Positions 41,665 through 50,760 of a DNA stretch of 64,000 bases are shown here, piece by piece (the first letter of the stretch is position 1; every line of letters starts with the position of its first letter). The notes below the pieces were generated by a model. The model was not told where the DNA came from and ran no database searches. It worked only from the letters and a program-made list of their open reading frames with translations. The DNA comes from an uncultured Pelagibacteraceae bacterium (lineage in GTDB: Bacteria; Pseudomonadota; Alphaproteobacteria; Pelagibacterales; Pelagibacteraceae). A program made the position numbers and the translations under genes. The stretch spans positions 1-64,000 of the forward strand of contig CACFTE010000002.1 in the NCBI GenBank assembly GCA_902569105.1. The letters are read 5' to 3'.

Positions 41665-42354
41665 TTAATTTTCTTTTAATAACCTTATTTTTTTTAAAAA
41701 TAAAGCAAGATTATCAATTTTATAATCTACTACATCTTTATATTTATCAATATCATTTATTGGCTCATCATTGCTAAACCAAACTTTGATCATATTTTTT
41801 GCTGTTTCAGAAGTAAGATTTTTACAAATATCCTCCACATAAATAGTTTCTTCGGTTGCAGGTATTTGAAACTTTTCGCATAGCAAGCCTAGAGATTCAG
41901 GATTTGGTTTTGGTTTGAAGTTAAAATCTACAATATCCATAATTTTTCCTTCAAATAAGTCATCTATTCCTATTTTTTTCATGCAATTCATAGCATGTTC
42001 TCTACTTCCATTTGTTGCACAATATGCTTTAACATCAAGTTTTAGCAACTCCTTTCTTAGCTCGTTATCCTTCTCAAGACAGTCATAATCTATTGAATGA
42101 ACAAATTTTAAAAATTCATGAGCATCAATTTTATCTGGATAATTTATTAAAAGTCCATTTAAAGAGGTGTCGTACTTATAGAAATAATCAGATTGAATTT
42201 CTTTAGCCTTAACTTTGTCAACTCCAAGTTTTATTGCTATAAATTCGGTCATTCTAGCAGACACTTGGCCAAATAAAGTTTTTAAGTATTTTGGATGATA
42301 TACACACCCATCCATATCAAGAATTAGATATTTTACTTTTTTAAGATCTTTCAT
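41665..42354 (-). CDS. HAD-family pyrimidine 5'-nucleotidase
   Basis: This 229-residue HAD hydrolase starts with the catalytic motif YLILDMDGCVYHP. CATNGSREHA follows as motif II and KPKPNPESL as the motif III Lys, then YVEDICKNL as the acidic motif IV. It resembles the SDT1/PhnN-associated pyrimidine 5'-nucleotidase group found between argB and dapD in alphaproteobacteria. It overlaps argB by 4 bases. Substrate assignment is by family only. Confidence 0.82.
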   Translation of the reverse strand: MKDLKKVKYLILDMDGCVYHPKYLKTLFGQVSARMTEFIAIKLGVDKVKAKEIQSDYFYKYDTSLNGLLINYPDKIDAHEFLKFVHSIDYDCLEKDNELRKELLKLDVKAYCATNGSREHAMNCMKKIGIDDLFEGKIMDIVDFNFKPKPNPESLGLLCEKFQIPATEETIYVEDICKNLTSETAKNMIKVWFSNDEPINDIDKYKDVVDYKIDNLALFLKKIRLLKEN

Positions 42355-43196
42355 TTTCTGATTAATGTTCCCGCACCTTTATCAGAAAATATTTCAAATA
42401 GAATAGAATGAGGTTTCCTTCCATCGACTATCACAACACCAGTAACTCCATTATTAACAGCATCAAGACATGTATTAATTTTTGGAATCATACCTCCTGT
42501 TATGGTTTCGTCTTTAATCATTTGTAAGATCTTAGTGGATCTAACTTCATCGATTAGGTTTTTTTCTTTATTTAATACACCTTCTATATTTGTCATTAAG
42601 ATCAATCTTCTTGCTTTTAAAGATTTTGCAATAGCGCCTGCAGCTGTATCTCCATTTATATTATATGTTTGATTAGCCTTCACACCTAAAGGAGAAATAA
42701 TAGGAACTATTTTTTTTTTAATTATATTTATAATGGCATCGCTATGAATTTTACTTGGTCTTCCAACAAAACCAAGCTCTTCAGACTCTGGATAGACTTC
42801 TATAATATTATTTTTCTTAGTATGAATTGAAATTGCTTCAGTGCCCTTTACTTTTAAAGATTCAACAATATCTTTATTAAAATCTATTAAGACATCTTCA
42901 ACAATATTAATAATTTTTTCATCTGTAACTCTTAAGCCATTAATAAATTTTGATTTAATATTAGATTTGTCCAATTCTCTTTTAATTCTTGGACCACCTC
43001 CATGAACTACTACGATAGAGAGACCCAATTTATTCAATACACTTATATCTTCAATAAAATTATTAAATATGGTTCTATCTATAAAAACATTTCCTCCATA
43101 TTTTATAACTATTAAATCATTTTTATATTTATCGATATATTTTTTAACTTCATCGATGGATGGACCATCTATGGGTAGTAAATCTTCAATTTTCAT
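42351..43196 (-). CDS. argB: Acetylglutamate kinase
   Basis: This 281-residue kinase has DLIVIKYGGNVF, SIVVVHGGGPRIKRELD, NINGDTAAGAIAKSL and GGMIPKINTCLDAV, the standard ArgB sequence set. It catalyses the second step of arginine synthesis. Upstream yidC ends 5 bases before it, so rpmH-rnpA-yidD-yidC-argB and the dap genes probably form one long transcript. Confidence 0.96.
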   Translation of the reverse strand: MKIEDLLPIDGPSIDEVKKYIDKYKNDLIVIKYGGNVFIDRTIFNNFIEDISVLNKLGLSIVVVHGGGPRIKRELDKSNIKSKFINGLRVTDEKIINIVEDVLIDFNKDIVESLKVKGTEAISIHTKKNNIIEVYPESEELGFVGRPSKIHSDAIINIIKKKIVPIISPLGVKANQTYNINGDTAAGAIAKSLKARRLILMTNIEGVLNKEKNLIDEVRSTKILQMIKDETITGGMIPKINTCLDAVNNGVTGVVIVDGRKPHSILFEIFSDKGAGTLIRK

Positions 43197-43201
43197 TTTT
43201 T

Positions 43202-44884
43202 TTATACTTGAGTTTTAACCGTTGTCTTTCTCATGATAACTACTTGCTGCATCATTGTGAAGATATTGTTAAATGTCCAATATATTACCAAGCCACTTGG
43301 AAACGGAGCTAAGATTACAGTTAAAAATAAAGGAAAGAACATAAATATTTTAGCTTGTATCGGATCTGGAGGGGCTGGATTTAATTTTTGTTGTAGATAC
43401 ATAGTTAAACCCATTAAGCATGGCCATGCTCCAATAATTAAAAAGTTTGGAACATCAAATGGAATTAGACCAAAGGCGTTAAATATACTTGTTGGATCCC
43501 TCTCACTAAGGTCATTTATCCAACCGAAGAATGGTTGGTGCCTCATTTCAATTGTAACAAATAACATTTTGTAAATTGCAAAGAAAAAAGGTATTTGTAA
43601 CAAAATTGGAAAACATCCACTTAAGGGATTTACTTTCTCTCTTCGATATAAAGCCATCATTTCTTGTTGCAGTTTAACTTTATCCTCTTTGTGAAGCTCT
43701 TTTAGTCTTGCCATTTCTGGCTGTAATAATTTCATACGCGCCATTGACTTAAATGACATATTAGCAAGTGGAAAAAATGCAATCCTTATACATATAGTAA
43801 TTAAAATAATTGCAATTCCAAAATTTCCCGAAAATTTAAAGAAATAATCTATTGCAAAGAATAAAGGTTTTACTAACCAATAAAACCAACCCCAATCAAT
43901 CACTAGGTCAAATTTACTTATTTTTTGATTTTCTGCGTATCCATCAATTATATCCACCTCCTTAGCAGCAACTATCACCTTAAGATTATTTGATTTTGTT
44001 TCGTTCGCACCAACAACAGTTGGTTTATTTTCTATAAAACTTGCTTTAAATTTATTTTTGTAATCAAAATCTGCTCGAAATGATTTATTTTCCTCTGGTA
44101 TAATGCTAGCTACCCAGTATTTATCTACAATTGCAACATATCCCTCTTCAGCATTTTTTGAATAAGATTTTTCTTCAATATCATCATAATCCTCTTCAAC
44201 TAGATTGCCATCAAATACACCTAGAAGACCTTCGTGCAAAATATAAAAATTTGTTACTTCGGGAGCTGTATTTCTAATTACTTGTCCATAAGGATAAAAA
44301 TTATATGTCTTCTCAGAATTATTAATTATCTTTTGTTCGATATTAAATAAATATTTATCATCAAGTTTAATTATTTTTTCAAACGTAATATTATTATTTG
44401 TCCATTTTAATTTTACTGGAGTATTAGGTGTAAGTTTATTATTACCATCTATTTTCCAAATTGTTTTATTATTTGGTGTTTCAATTTCATTGTTATTAAT
44501 AGCCCATCCAGTGTCTATGTAATAACCAGTTTTAATTTCTTTTGGATTTAATAAGGTAACTTTTTCATTCCCTTCAACTGAAGTTGTATATTTTTTAAAA
44601 GTTAAATCGTCAATTACTGCACCGCTTAAAGAAATTGACCCTACAATATTTTCGTTCTCAAAAATTATTCTTTCACTTTCATTTATAGCATTTTCTCTAG
44701 TAAGGACTTTTATTTCTTCATTTTCAATTAATTTAGGAGCATCCTCATTTTGTAGAAGTTCATTTTTTTCTTTTTCTATTTGTGTTTCTTTTATTTGTTG
44801 TGGGTCTGGTGCAAAAAATAAACCCCAAAGCACTATAACAGCAGCACTTAAGCTTACAGCAGCAAGAGTTGACTTTAGATCCAT
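43202..44884 (-). CDS. yidC: Membrane protein insertase YidC
   Basis: This 560-residue insertase has an N-terminal transmembrane anchor (about 5-25). A large periplasmic domain follows (about 60-330), then the five-helix insertase core (about 340-545). The core carries family segments such as KSMARMKLLQPEMARLKELH and CFPILLQIPFFFAIYKMLF. It inserts inner-membrane proteins alone or with Sec. It overlaps yidD by one base in the conserved rpmH-rnpA-yidD-yidC order. Confidence 0.96.
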   Translation of the reverse strand: MDLKSTLAAVSLSAAVIVLWGLFFAPDPQQIKETQIEKEKNELLQNEDAPKLIENEEIKVLTRENAINESERIIFENENIVGSISLSGAVIDDLTFKKYTTSVEGNEKVTLLNPKEIKTGYYIDTGWAINNNEIETPNNKTIWKIDGNNKLTPNTPVKLKWTNNNITFEKIIKLDDKYLFNIEQKIINNSEKTYNFYPYGQVIRNTAPEVTNFYILHEGLLGVFDGNLVEEDYDDIEEKSYSKNAEEGYVAIVDKYWVASIIPEENKSFRADFDYKNKFKASFIENKPTVVGANETKSNNLKVIVAAKEVDIIDGYAENQKISKFDLVIDWGWFYWLVKPLFFAIDYFFKFSGNFGIAIILITICIRIAFFPLANMSFKSMARMKLLQPEMARLKELHKEDKVKLQQEMMALYRREKVNPLSGCFPILLQIPFFFAIYKMLFVTIEMRHQPFFGWINDLSERDPTSIFNAFGLIPFDVPNFLIIGAWPCLMGLTMYLQQKLNPAPPDPIQAKIFMFFPLFLTVILAPFPSGLVIYWTFNNIFTMMQQVVIMRKTTVKTQV

Positions 44885-45108
44885 TAGCTTTTACCTTTCT
44901 TTACAGGATCATATCCTTGTCCACCAAGAGGATGACAAGATAATATTCTTTTTAATCCTTTTAAAGATCCTTTAACAACACCATATTCATTCAAGCAATC
45001 AATAAAATATTCAGAACAAGTTGGAAGGTATCTACAGCTTGGACCTAAAATAGGTGATAGAAATAATTTGTAAATTTTAATCAGAACAATCAGAATAGTT
45101 TTAATCAT
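44884..45108 (-). CDS. yidD: Membrane insertion efficiency factor YidD
   Basis: This 74-residue protein has the YidD core SCRYLPTCSEYFIDCL and ILSCHPLGGQGYDPV, with the usual conserved cysteines. It assists YidC. It lies between rnpA (4-base overlap) and yidC (1-base overlap), so translation is likely coupled along the whole group. Confidence 0.95.
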   Translation of the reverse strand: MIKTILIVLIKIYKLFLSPILGPSCRYLPTCSEYFIDCLNEYGVVKGSLKGLKRILSCHPLGGQGYDPVKKGKS

Positions 45109-45446
45109 CTTACTTTTATCAAATCCTTAAAAATTGTTTCTTTTATAGTTTTATAATTAGCTTCAAATATATTTTTTTTTGCAATAAATAAGTATGAGTA
45201 ATTCAAATTTATATTAACGTTTTTGACTGCATCGTTCATAATACTTCTTAATCTTCTTTTTATTTTATTTCTTTTAACAGCGTTTCCAATTTTTCTCTTA
45301 GTAACAAAACTTACATTTAGCAACTTATTATTTTTAGATGAAATTTTTTTAAAAAAAATTGTTGAGTATGGATTTATTATTTTTTTACCATTTAATAAGT
45401 TTTGAAAATCTTCACTTTTTGAAAGACTTAAGATTTTACTCTTCAT
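45105..45446 (-). CDS. rnpA: Ribonuclease P protein component
   Basis: This is a 113-residue basic protein with the RNase P protein signature FVTKRKIGNAVKRNKIKRRLR. It also has the N-terminal LSKSEDFQNLLNGKK and the C-terminal YLFIAKKNIFEANY. With the RNase P RNA it trims tRNA 5' ends. Its ATG shares a base with the rpmH stop. Confidence 0.95.
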   Translation of the reverse strand: MKSKILSLSKSEDFQNLLNGKKIINPYSTIFFKKISSKNNKLLNVSFVTKRKIGNAVKRNKIKRRLRSIMNDAVKNVNINLNYSYLFIAKKNIFEANYKTIKETIFKDLIKVR

Positions 45447-45580
45447 TAAACTGAAAGTGTTTTTCTACCTTTTTTTCTTCTATTTTTTAGAACCTTTTGT
45501 CTTTTTTTTGTAGACATTCTAGATCTAAAACCGTGTTTTCTTTTTCTTTTTACTCTACTTGGGTGCCAGGTTCTTTTCAT
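45446..45580 (-). CDS. rpmH: 50S ribosomal protein L34
   Basis: This is a 44-residue protein read from the ATG at 45580. It begins [20 protein letters not shown], continues with a run of Arg and Lys, and ends GRKTLSV. This is the complete L34 sequence pattern. The stop TAA overlaps the rnpA ATG, the classic rpmH-rnpA junction. Confidence 0.97.
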   Translation of the reverse strand: MKRTWHPSRVKRKRKHGFRSRMSTKKRQKVLKNRRKKGRKTLSV

Positions 45581-45662
45581 AGACTATTAATATATTGTTA
45601 AAATTTCGTTCTTATAGAAAATAAAAGTATATAAGTACAGGTATTTTTAATAAATTATACCA

Positions 45663-46379
45663 ATGAGTAAGACAAAAAATATCAAAATAGTTCTAGGTAT
45701 TTCATACATATTGATAGTTTCAATTTTTTTGTGGTTTTTTTTTCAAAATTTCTCAATTCAAGAGTTTACAAGTTATGAATTAATTAAAGCAAATAGAGAC
45801 ACCTTGGAAGAAATTAAAAATAATAATATAATTTTATCCAGTTTATTATTCTTTCTCGTCACAATTATCTGGGTCCTTCTTTTAGGTTTTGGTTCGCCAA
45901 TATTTTTGGTTGGTGGCTTTATATTTGGAAAATGGCTTGGAACTTTTTTAGTAGTTTTTGGTTTATCAACTGGGGCTACGGTTCTTTATATTTTTGCTAA
46001 CTTCTTCTTTAAAGACATTATTAGAGAAAAGTTTTCAAAAAGATTTAATATATTAACTGATAAATTTAAAAAAAATGAACTTTTATATTTCATAATTTAT
46101 AGATTTGTAGGTGGAATTCCTTTTTTTATATCAAATATTTTGCCAACTCTATTTAATGTAAAATTAAAAAATTTCTTTTTTGGATCTATTATAGGAATGG
46201 CTCCACAACTTTTTGTCGGAGTCTCATTAGGAGCTGGACTTAGCAAAATACTTGAGGAAAACAAAAGCCCACCAAGTTTCTTTGAATTAATATTTACTCC
46301 AGATATTTATATTCCGATACTAGGAATATTTGTATTATTAATTTTAGCATATTATTTTAAAAGATCTTTATTTAAATAG
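45663..46379 (+). CDS. TVP38/TMEM64 (DedA-like) membrane protein
   Basis: This 238-residue integral membrane protein has about five helices. The family core is visible: GFGSPIFLVGGFIFGKWLGT, then a polar stretch, RFVGGIPFFISNILP, and LKNFFFGSIIGMAPQLFVG. TVP38/DedA proteins are linked to lipid scrambling and envelope homeostasis. It is convergent with the GMD-like gene and overlaps its end by 28 bases. Confidence 0.85.
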   Translation: MSKTKNIKIVLGISYILIVSIFLWFFFQNFSIQEFTSYELIKANRDTLEEIKNNNIILSSLLFFLVTIIWVLLLGFGSPIFLVGGFIFGKWLGTFLVVFGLSTGATVLYIFANFFFKDIIREKFSKRFNILTDKFKKNELLYFIIYRFVGGIPFFISNILPTLFNVKLKNFFFGSIIGMAPQLFVGVSLGAGLSKILEENKSPPSFFELIFTPDIYIPILGIFVLLILAYYFKRSLFK

Positions 46380-47314
46380 TATTTTAAAAGTTTAATAATT
46401 AGTTTATTGCCATAAATTTTATAATTAAAAGCTAAATTATTTTTTTTAAAATCATACTTATTGTCAGATGTTCTTATCTTAAAATCTTTTTTCCGAAAAT
46501 TATTTTTATTTATTAGTATGTATTTTCTGAAATCTAAATTAAAATAATCAAATGCGAAATCTACCATTTGCATAGCGGAAAATGGTTTATTGTTTGATAA
46601 TATAAAATCTTGAGGTTTTTTATTCAAAAATTTTAACATATAATCGCATTGTTCAGGACACCAATTCCATTCTCTTATTACACTTAAATCACCAAAACTT
46701 GTTTTTGAATTATATTTCTTTGCATTAATAGCTGCTAAACAGATTTTTGGAATTAAATAATTTTTTTCTCTATAAATAGACTCAGAATTAAAAATAACAG
46801 CATTATATGTTAATAAATTTTTTTTCAGCCTATATTTTTTTGTTAAATTAAATGACATTAATTTTGATTTTCCATAAGGACTTATAGGTTTTTTTTTTGA
46901 CTTAATATTTAATTTACTTCTTGATCCTGCAAAAATCTCACTTGAACTAGTATTTAAAAATTTACACGAAATATTATTTTTATAAATTACTTCTAAAAAA
47001 TTTTTACATCCTTGATAATTGCTTAGAAATGTCTCTTTTGGTTTCTTGAAAGACAATCCAGGTGAACTTAATCCTGCAAAGTAAAAAATATAATTAGGCT
47101 TATTTTTTTTTAAAATTTTCTCTATTTGTTTTTTAGTTAGTATATTTAGCTTTATAATCTCTAATTTTTTGTTATTTGATGATATTCTTTTTTTTGCCTC
47201 TTTAACATTTCTACTAGTTATTATCACTTTATGATTTCTTTTAAGTAATTTTTTAGCTAAAATGATTCCAAATTGACCAGAACCACCGACAATAATTGAA
47301 ATTTTGTTTTTCAA
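46352..47314 (-). CDS. GDP-mannose 4,6-dehydratase-like SDR protein
   Basis: This 320-residue extended SDR has a slightly unusual Rossmann start (IIVGGSGQFGIILAKKL), the catalytic SSSEIFAG, and YGKSK as the YxxxK pair. The segments FGDLSVIREWNWCPEQCDYM and FNSES-type wording mirror GDP-mannose 4,6-dehydratases (LGNLDSKRDWG and FNHESP). It may therefore act on GDP-mannose for a deoxysugar. It is more divergent than a typical Gmd, so substrate confidence is modest. It is divergent from the GT2 gene at 47330, with 15 bases between starts. Confidence 0.68.
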   Translation of the reverse strand: MKNKISIIVGGSGQFGIILAKKLLKRNHKVIITSRNVKEAKKRISSNNKKLEIIKLNILTKKQIEKILKKNKPNYIFYFAGLSSPGLSFKKPKETFLSNYQGCKNFLEVIYKNNISCKFLNTSSSEIFAGSRSKLNIKSKKKPISPYGKSKLMSFNLTKKYRLKKNLLTYNAVIFNSESIYREKNYLIPKICLAAINAKKYNSKTSFGDLSVIREWNWCPEQCDYMLKFLNKKPQDFILSNNKPFSAMQMVDFAFDYFNLDFRKYILINKNNFRKKDFKIRTSDNKYDFKKNNLAFNYKIYGNKLIIKLLKYYLNKDLLK

Positions 47315-47329
47315 AGTTATATTCCTTTT

Positions 47330-48043
47330 GTGAACAATGATAAAAAAATATTAGTTTTTACAGCAACTTACAACGAAAAAGAAAATATTGAAAAATTAAT
47401 ATTTGATATAAAGCTAAACTTACCATTTTCAACAATATTAATTATTGATGATAACTCACCTGATGGAACTGGAAAAATTGTAGCTGAAATACAAAAAAAA
47501 ATAGATAATCTAATCTTGATTAGTAGAGAAAAGAAATTGGGATTAGATAGTGCCCATAAAATTGCATACGATTATGCAAAAAAAAAAAAATTTGATTTTT
47601 TGATAACAATGGATGCAGATTTTTCTCATGACCCTGCTATCTTACCTACTATTATTAAAAATTTAGACTTTAATCCTTTTGTTTTAGGCTCAAGGTATAT
47701 TGAAGGTGGCAAATGTCAAATGAGTGGGAGCAGACTTTTAATGAGTAAGCTTGGAAATAAATTAATTAAATATCTGTCAGGAATTAACATAAACGAATTT
47801 ACTACTTCTTATCGTGGTTTTAATATAAAAAAATTAGAAAATTTTGATTTAAATAATGTAGAGTACAAAGGATATAGTTTTTTTATGGGAACAGTTTTCG
47901 AATTGCATAAAAATAAAATTTCAGTAAAAGAAATACCTATAATTTTCAAAGATAGAACTAAAGGAGTTTCAAAAATACCAAAGTTAGAGATACTTAGAAC
48001 ATTAAAAAATTTGATATTTTATTATTTTAAAAAATTTTTTTAA
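47330..48043 (+). CDS. Polyprenol-phosphate mannosyltransferase-like GT2
   Basis: This 237-residue GT2 enzyme resembles dolichol-phosphate mannose synthase. It has VFTATYNEKENIEKLIFDIK, the metal-linked IDDNSPDGTGKIV, the second DxD-like MDADFSHDPAIL, and LGSRYIEGG. It has no added C-terminal membrane domain. Together with the GDP-mannose dehydratase-like gene beside it, a mannose-derived glycan is suggested. Donor identity is inferred. Confidence 0.85.
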   Translation: MNNDKKILVFTATYNEKENIEKLIFDIKLNLPFSTILIIDDNSPDGTGKIVAEIQKKIDNLILISREKKLGLDSAHKIAYDYAKKKKFDFLITMDADFSHDPAILPTIIKNLDFNPFVLGSRYIEGGKCQMSGSRLLMSKLGNKLIKYLSGININEFTTSYRGFNIKKLENFDLNNVEYKGYSFFMGTVFELHKNKISVKEIPIIFKDRTKGVSKIPKLEILRTLKNLIFYYFKKFF

Positions 48044-48051
48044 ATTTTTTG

Positions 48052-48125
48052 TGGTGCCCCGACCCAGAATTGAACTGGAAACTGATCCTTACCATGGATC
48101 TGTTATACCATTTAACTATCGGGGC
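48052..48125 (-). tRNA. tRNA-Thr (anticodon GGT)
   Basis: On the minus strand the acceptor stem GCCCCGA pairs with TCGGGGC, followed by A and an encoded CCA (+ strand 48052-48054). The anticodon arm GATCC-ATGGTAA-GGATC gives anticodon GGT, reading ACC/ACU threonine codons. The T-arm CCAGTTCAATTCTGG is normal. It lies between a GT2 gene and the dcd operon, transcribed opposite to both. Confidence 0.95.
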
Positions 48126-48157
48126 TTTTTTATCAACAATATTGTATAAAACTAAAT

Positions 48158-48185
48158 TTGACAAACTATTGACTTAATTTATAAG
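48158..48185 (+). promoter_or_regulatory. Sigma-70-type promoter of the dcd-murA-hisD operon
   Basis: A consensus -35 TTGACA (48158-48163) is followed after 16 bases by TATAAG (48180-48185). The first ORF of the group starts at 48211, so the leader would be about 20 bases. This is one of the clearest promoters in the window. Confidence 0.6.
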
Positions 48186-48210
48186 TATTTATTAGATAAA
48201 GGATGACAAA

Positions 48211-48432
48211 ATGGGAATTCATTACACCAGAAGAGCATTTGAAGGCCAGATCAAAATGGAGAAACAGGCCAAGAAAGAAAAAAGAAGGCTTGAAAAACTA
48301 GCTAAGAAAAATGCAAAAGCAAAAGATAAAGGTATTAATATTAAGGAAAAAGAAAAAGATGATACAATCCCATTGGACACTGTCATAACCTTGGATTTAC
48401 TTACTTCAACCAAAGATCCTGACAAAAAATAA
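48211..48432 (+). CDS. Small lysine-rich conserved-looking protein
   Basis: This 73-residue protein begins MGIHYTRRAFEGQIKMEKQ and has a long charged helix (KKEKRRLEKLAKKNAKAKDK). It ends with a short hydrophobic and acidic part (TIPLDTVITLDLL). I recognise no family. A GGATG-type ribosome site and a strong promoter precede it. It is followed by another small basic ORF and then dcd. The opposite strand is also open here, but no signals support it. Confidence 0.55.
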   Translation: MGIHYTRRAFEGQIKMEKQAKKEKRRLEKLAKKNAKAKDKGINIKEKEKDDTIPLDTVITLDLLTSTKDPDKK

Positions 48433-48439
48433 AATTTTC

Positions 48440-48556
48440 ATGAACAAAAAAAGAAAGCCCTCAAAGCTTGATCTTGAACACGCTTTAAAGAAGAACTTAA
48501 AAAGAAGAAAACTTCTACAAAAAAAATTCAGTAAAAAAGATGATACTAAGCGATAA
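48440..48556 (+). CDS. Very small basic protein overlapping dcd
   Basis: An ATG at 48440 opens a 38-codon frame (MNKKRKPSKLDLEHALKKNL...) that ends 17 bases inside dcd. It starts 7 bases after the previous stop. The coding pattern fills the otherwise empty gap before dcd and could couple translation to it. The product is Lys/Arg-rich and may bind RNA. The function is unknown, and the call rests on position and composition. Confidence 0.42.
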   Translation: MNKKRKPSKLDLEHALKKNLKRRKLLQKKFSKKDDTKR

Positions 48557-49091
48557 ACAAATTACTAAGCTTGCAAATGAAGAAAAAATGATAAGTCCTT
48601 TTGTTAACAAAAGTGTTTCCAAAGGAATTAGTCATGGTCTTAATTCTTTTGGTTATGACTTAAGATGTGGTTCAGAATTTAAAATATTTACAAATATAAA
48701 AGGAGCAACTGCAGATCCAAAAAATTTTAGTGAAGATAATTTTATTACAGTGAATGGTGAAGATTCTATACTAATTCCACCAAACTCTTTTGCTCTAGCA
48801 AGTAGCCTAGAGTACTTTAAAATGCCCCGTAATGTAACAGGACTTGTTACTGCAAAATCTACATATGCAAGATGCGGTTTGGGAACACCTCCAACAGTAT
48901 TAGAAGCAGGATGGGAAGGAGTATTAGTTTTAGAGTTTTCTAATCATACAAGTAATTCTATAAGATTGTATGCAAATAGTGGTGCTGCACAAATATTATT
49001 TTTTCAAGGTGAGCAGCCAGATGTTTCTTATGCTGATAGAAATGGAAAATATCAAGGACAGACTGGTATTACTTTAGCAAAATCAAAATAA
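48540..49091 (+). CDS. dcd: dCTP deaminase
   Basis: This 183-residue enzyme has the dUTPase-like trimer fold motifs SHGLNSFGYDLRCG, PPNSFALASSLEYFKMPRNV, and the active-site stretch AKSTYARCGL with EAGWEG. It supplies dUTP for thymidylate synthesis. It starts inside the preceding small ORF and is 4 bases before murA. Confidence 0.95.
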   Translation: MILSDKQITKLANEEKMISPFVNKSVSKGISHGLNSFGYDLRCGSEFKIFTNIKGATADPKNFSEDNFITVNGEDSILIPPNSFALASSLEYFKMPRNVTGLVTAKSTYARCGLGTPPTVLEAGWEGVLVLEFSNHTSNSIRLYANSGAAQILFFQGEQPDVSYADRNGKYQGQTGITLAKSK

Positions 49092-49095
49092 AATA

Positions 49096-50361
49096 ATGAA
49101 AAGATTTATAATTAAGGGCCCTAATAAAGCAGTAAAGGGAGAGGTAAACATAAGTGGTGCAAAAAACTCATGTCTTCCTTTAATGGCAGCATCTATTTTA
49201 TTTAAAAATAAAGTAATTCTAAAAAATGTAGCTTTTGTTAAAGATGTACATACAATGAAGGACTTATTAGTTTCTTTGGGTGCTAAAGTTGATTTCTCAA
49301 TATCAAAAAAAATGATGACAATATCTAATAGAGCAATACACAAATTAACAGTACCATATAATTTAGTTTCAACAATGAGGGCAGGAGTTTTAACTATGGG
49401 GCCACTATTGGCTAGATATCCACAAAAAAAAATTAAAGTCGCTTTAGGAGGAGGCTGCGCTTTAGGAGTAAGGGATACAAACTGGCATTTAGCAGGATTT
49501 AGAAGTTTAGGAGCGTTAAACAAGCTAGATAAAGGGTATGTTAATATTTCAACAAAGAAAGGACTAATTGGAAATATGTATAAGTTTCCAAAAGTAACTG
49601 TTACGGGTACATCAAATTTAATTATGGCTTCAATTTTTGCTAAAGGATCACACTTGATTAAAAATATATCCATTGAACCTGAGGTAATAGATTTAATTAA
49701 CTTTTTAAACAATTCTGGAGCAGATATAAAATTTTTGGGTAAAAGATCTATTAAAGTTACAGGTGTAAAAGAACTAATTAATGGAACACATAATATTATT
49801 GGCGATAGAATAGAAGCTTTTAGTTATCTATGTGTTGGTGCAATAACGAATGGAAAAATTAAAGTAAAAAATATTAATCCTAATCATTTAAGTTCTGAAA
49901 TAAGTATTTTAAAAAAAATAGGTTGTAAAATTTTTGTTAAAGAAAACTCAATATCAATGTATCCAACAAAAAAATTGAGACCAATAAAAATTAAAACTGG
50001 TCCATGGCCATCTTTTGCTACAGATAATATGCCATTATTATTAGCAGTATTATCCACTGTACCTGGAAGAAGTCAAATAGAGGAAACAATCTTTTCTAAC
50101 CGCTTTATGGCAGCACCTGAATTAAATAGAATGGGAGCTTCAATTAAGATAAAAAAAAATAATGCAATTATAATAGGTCAAAAACTGACAGCGGCCTCTT
50201 GTATCTCTTCTGATTTAAGAACAACATTTTCGATTATATTAGGTGCTATTGCAGCTAAAGGCGAAAGTACCCTCGCGCGTGTTTACCATGGTCTTCGTGG
50301 TTATTATAAGCTTGAAACTAAATTGAGAAAAGTAGGAATTAAAATTAAATCAAGAAACTAG
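49096..50361 (+). CDS. murA: UDP-N-acetylglucosamine 1-carboxyvinyltransferase
   Basis: This 421-residue MurA has GEVNISGAKNSCLPLMAA at the start. The PEP-reactive Cys lies in ALGGGCALGVRDTNWHL, so the enzyme should be the fosfomycin-sensitive type. TGPWPSFATDNMPLLLAVL and the closing RVYHGLRGYYKLETKL are present. It makes the first committed peptidoglycan intermediate. One base separates it from the DUF2948 gene. Confidence 0.96.
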   Translation: MKRFIIKGPNKAVKGEVNISGAKNSCLPLMAASILFKNKVILKNVAFVKDVHTMKDLLVSLGAKVDFSISKKMMTISNRAIHKLTVPYNLVSTMRAGVLTMGPLLARYPQKKIKVALGGGCALGVRDTNWHLAGFRSLGALNKLDKGYVNISTKKGLIGNMYKFPKVTVTGTSNLIMASIFAKGSHLIKNISIEPEVIDLINFLNNSGADIKFLGKRSIKVTGVKELINGTHNIIGDRIEAFSYLCVGAITNGKIKVKNINPNHLSSEISILKKIGCKIFVKENSISMYPTKKLRPIKIKTGPWPSFATDNMPLLLAVLSTVPGRSQIEETIFSNRFMAAPELNRMGASIKIKKNNAIIIGQKLTAASCISSDLRTTFSIILGAIAAKGESTLARVYHGLRGYYKLETKLRKVGIKIKSRN

Positions 50362-50760
50362 ATGGCTGAGAAATTTTTAAAAAAAATAATTACTCAAAAT
50401 CAGGATGATCTAAGAGTTATTTCAGCTTTATGCTCTGAAGCAAAAATTAAACAATCAGAAATAAAGTTTTTGAAAGAAAATAAAATTTTTTTAATATTTC
50501 TACAAAGAAAAAATAAAGAGAAAAGTAAGAATAAAGAAAAAATTAATAGTATCTTAAAATTTGAGTTTATTGATGAGTCAAAGTCAAAAAATATTGACCA
50601 AAATAAAGATAAAAATGTTTTAGAGTTATTAGCTATTGAATCCTACAAAAAAGAAAATAATTATGAAATAATACTATTATTTTCAAATAATAGAATTATA
50701 AACCTTTTTTGTGAAGTTATTGAGTGCACATTAGAAGACGTAAAGGTAGTAAATGATTAA
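50362..50760 (+). CDS. DUF2948 family protein
   Basis: This 132-residue protein begins LKKIITQNQDDLRVISALCSEA and contains LAIESYKKEN, with a C-terminal NRIINLFCEVIECTLEDV. This matches the alphaproteobacterial DUF2948 group that lies between murA and hisD. The function is unknown. It overlaps hisD by 8 bases. Confidence 0.75.
   Translation: MAEKFLKKIITQNQDDLRVISALCSEAKIKQSEIKFLKENKIFLIFLQRKNKEKSKNKEKINSILKFEFIDESKSKNIDQNKDKNVLELLAIESYKKENNYEIILLFSNNRIINLFCEVIECTLEDVKVVND

Noticed and set aside
45105..45580. Possible replication origin near rpmH-rnpA-yidC
   Set aside because: No dnaA gene or DnaA-box cluster is visible. The gene order alone is not evidence of an origin in alphaproteobacteria.
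48222..48425. A 67-codon minus-strand frame opposite the small basic ORF
   Set aside because: The promoter and gene spacing favour the plus strand. The minus reading is Ser/Phe/Leu-rich shadow sequence.
49083..49712. A 209-codon minus-strand frame inside murA
   Set aside because: murA is complete and well conserved there, and the minus reading has no recognisable motif.
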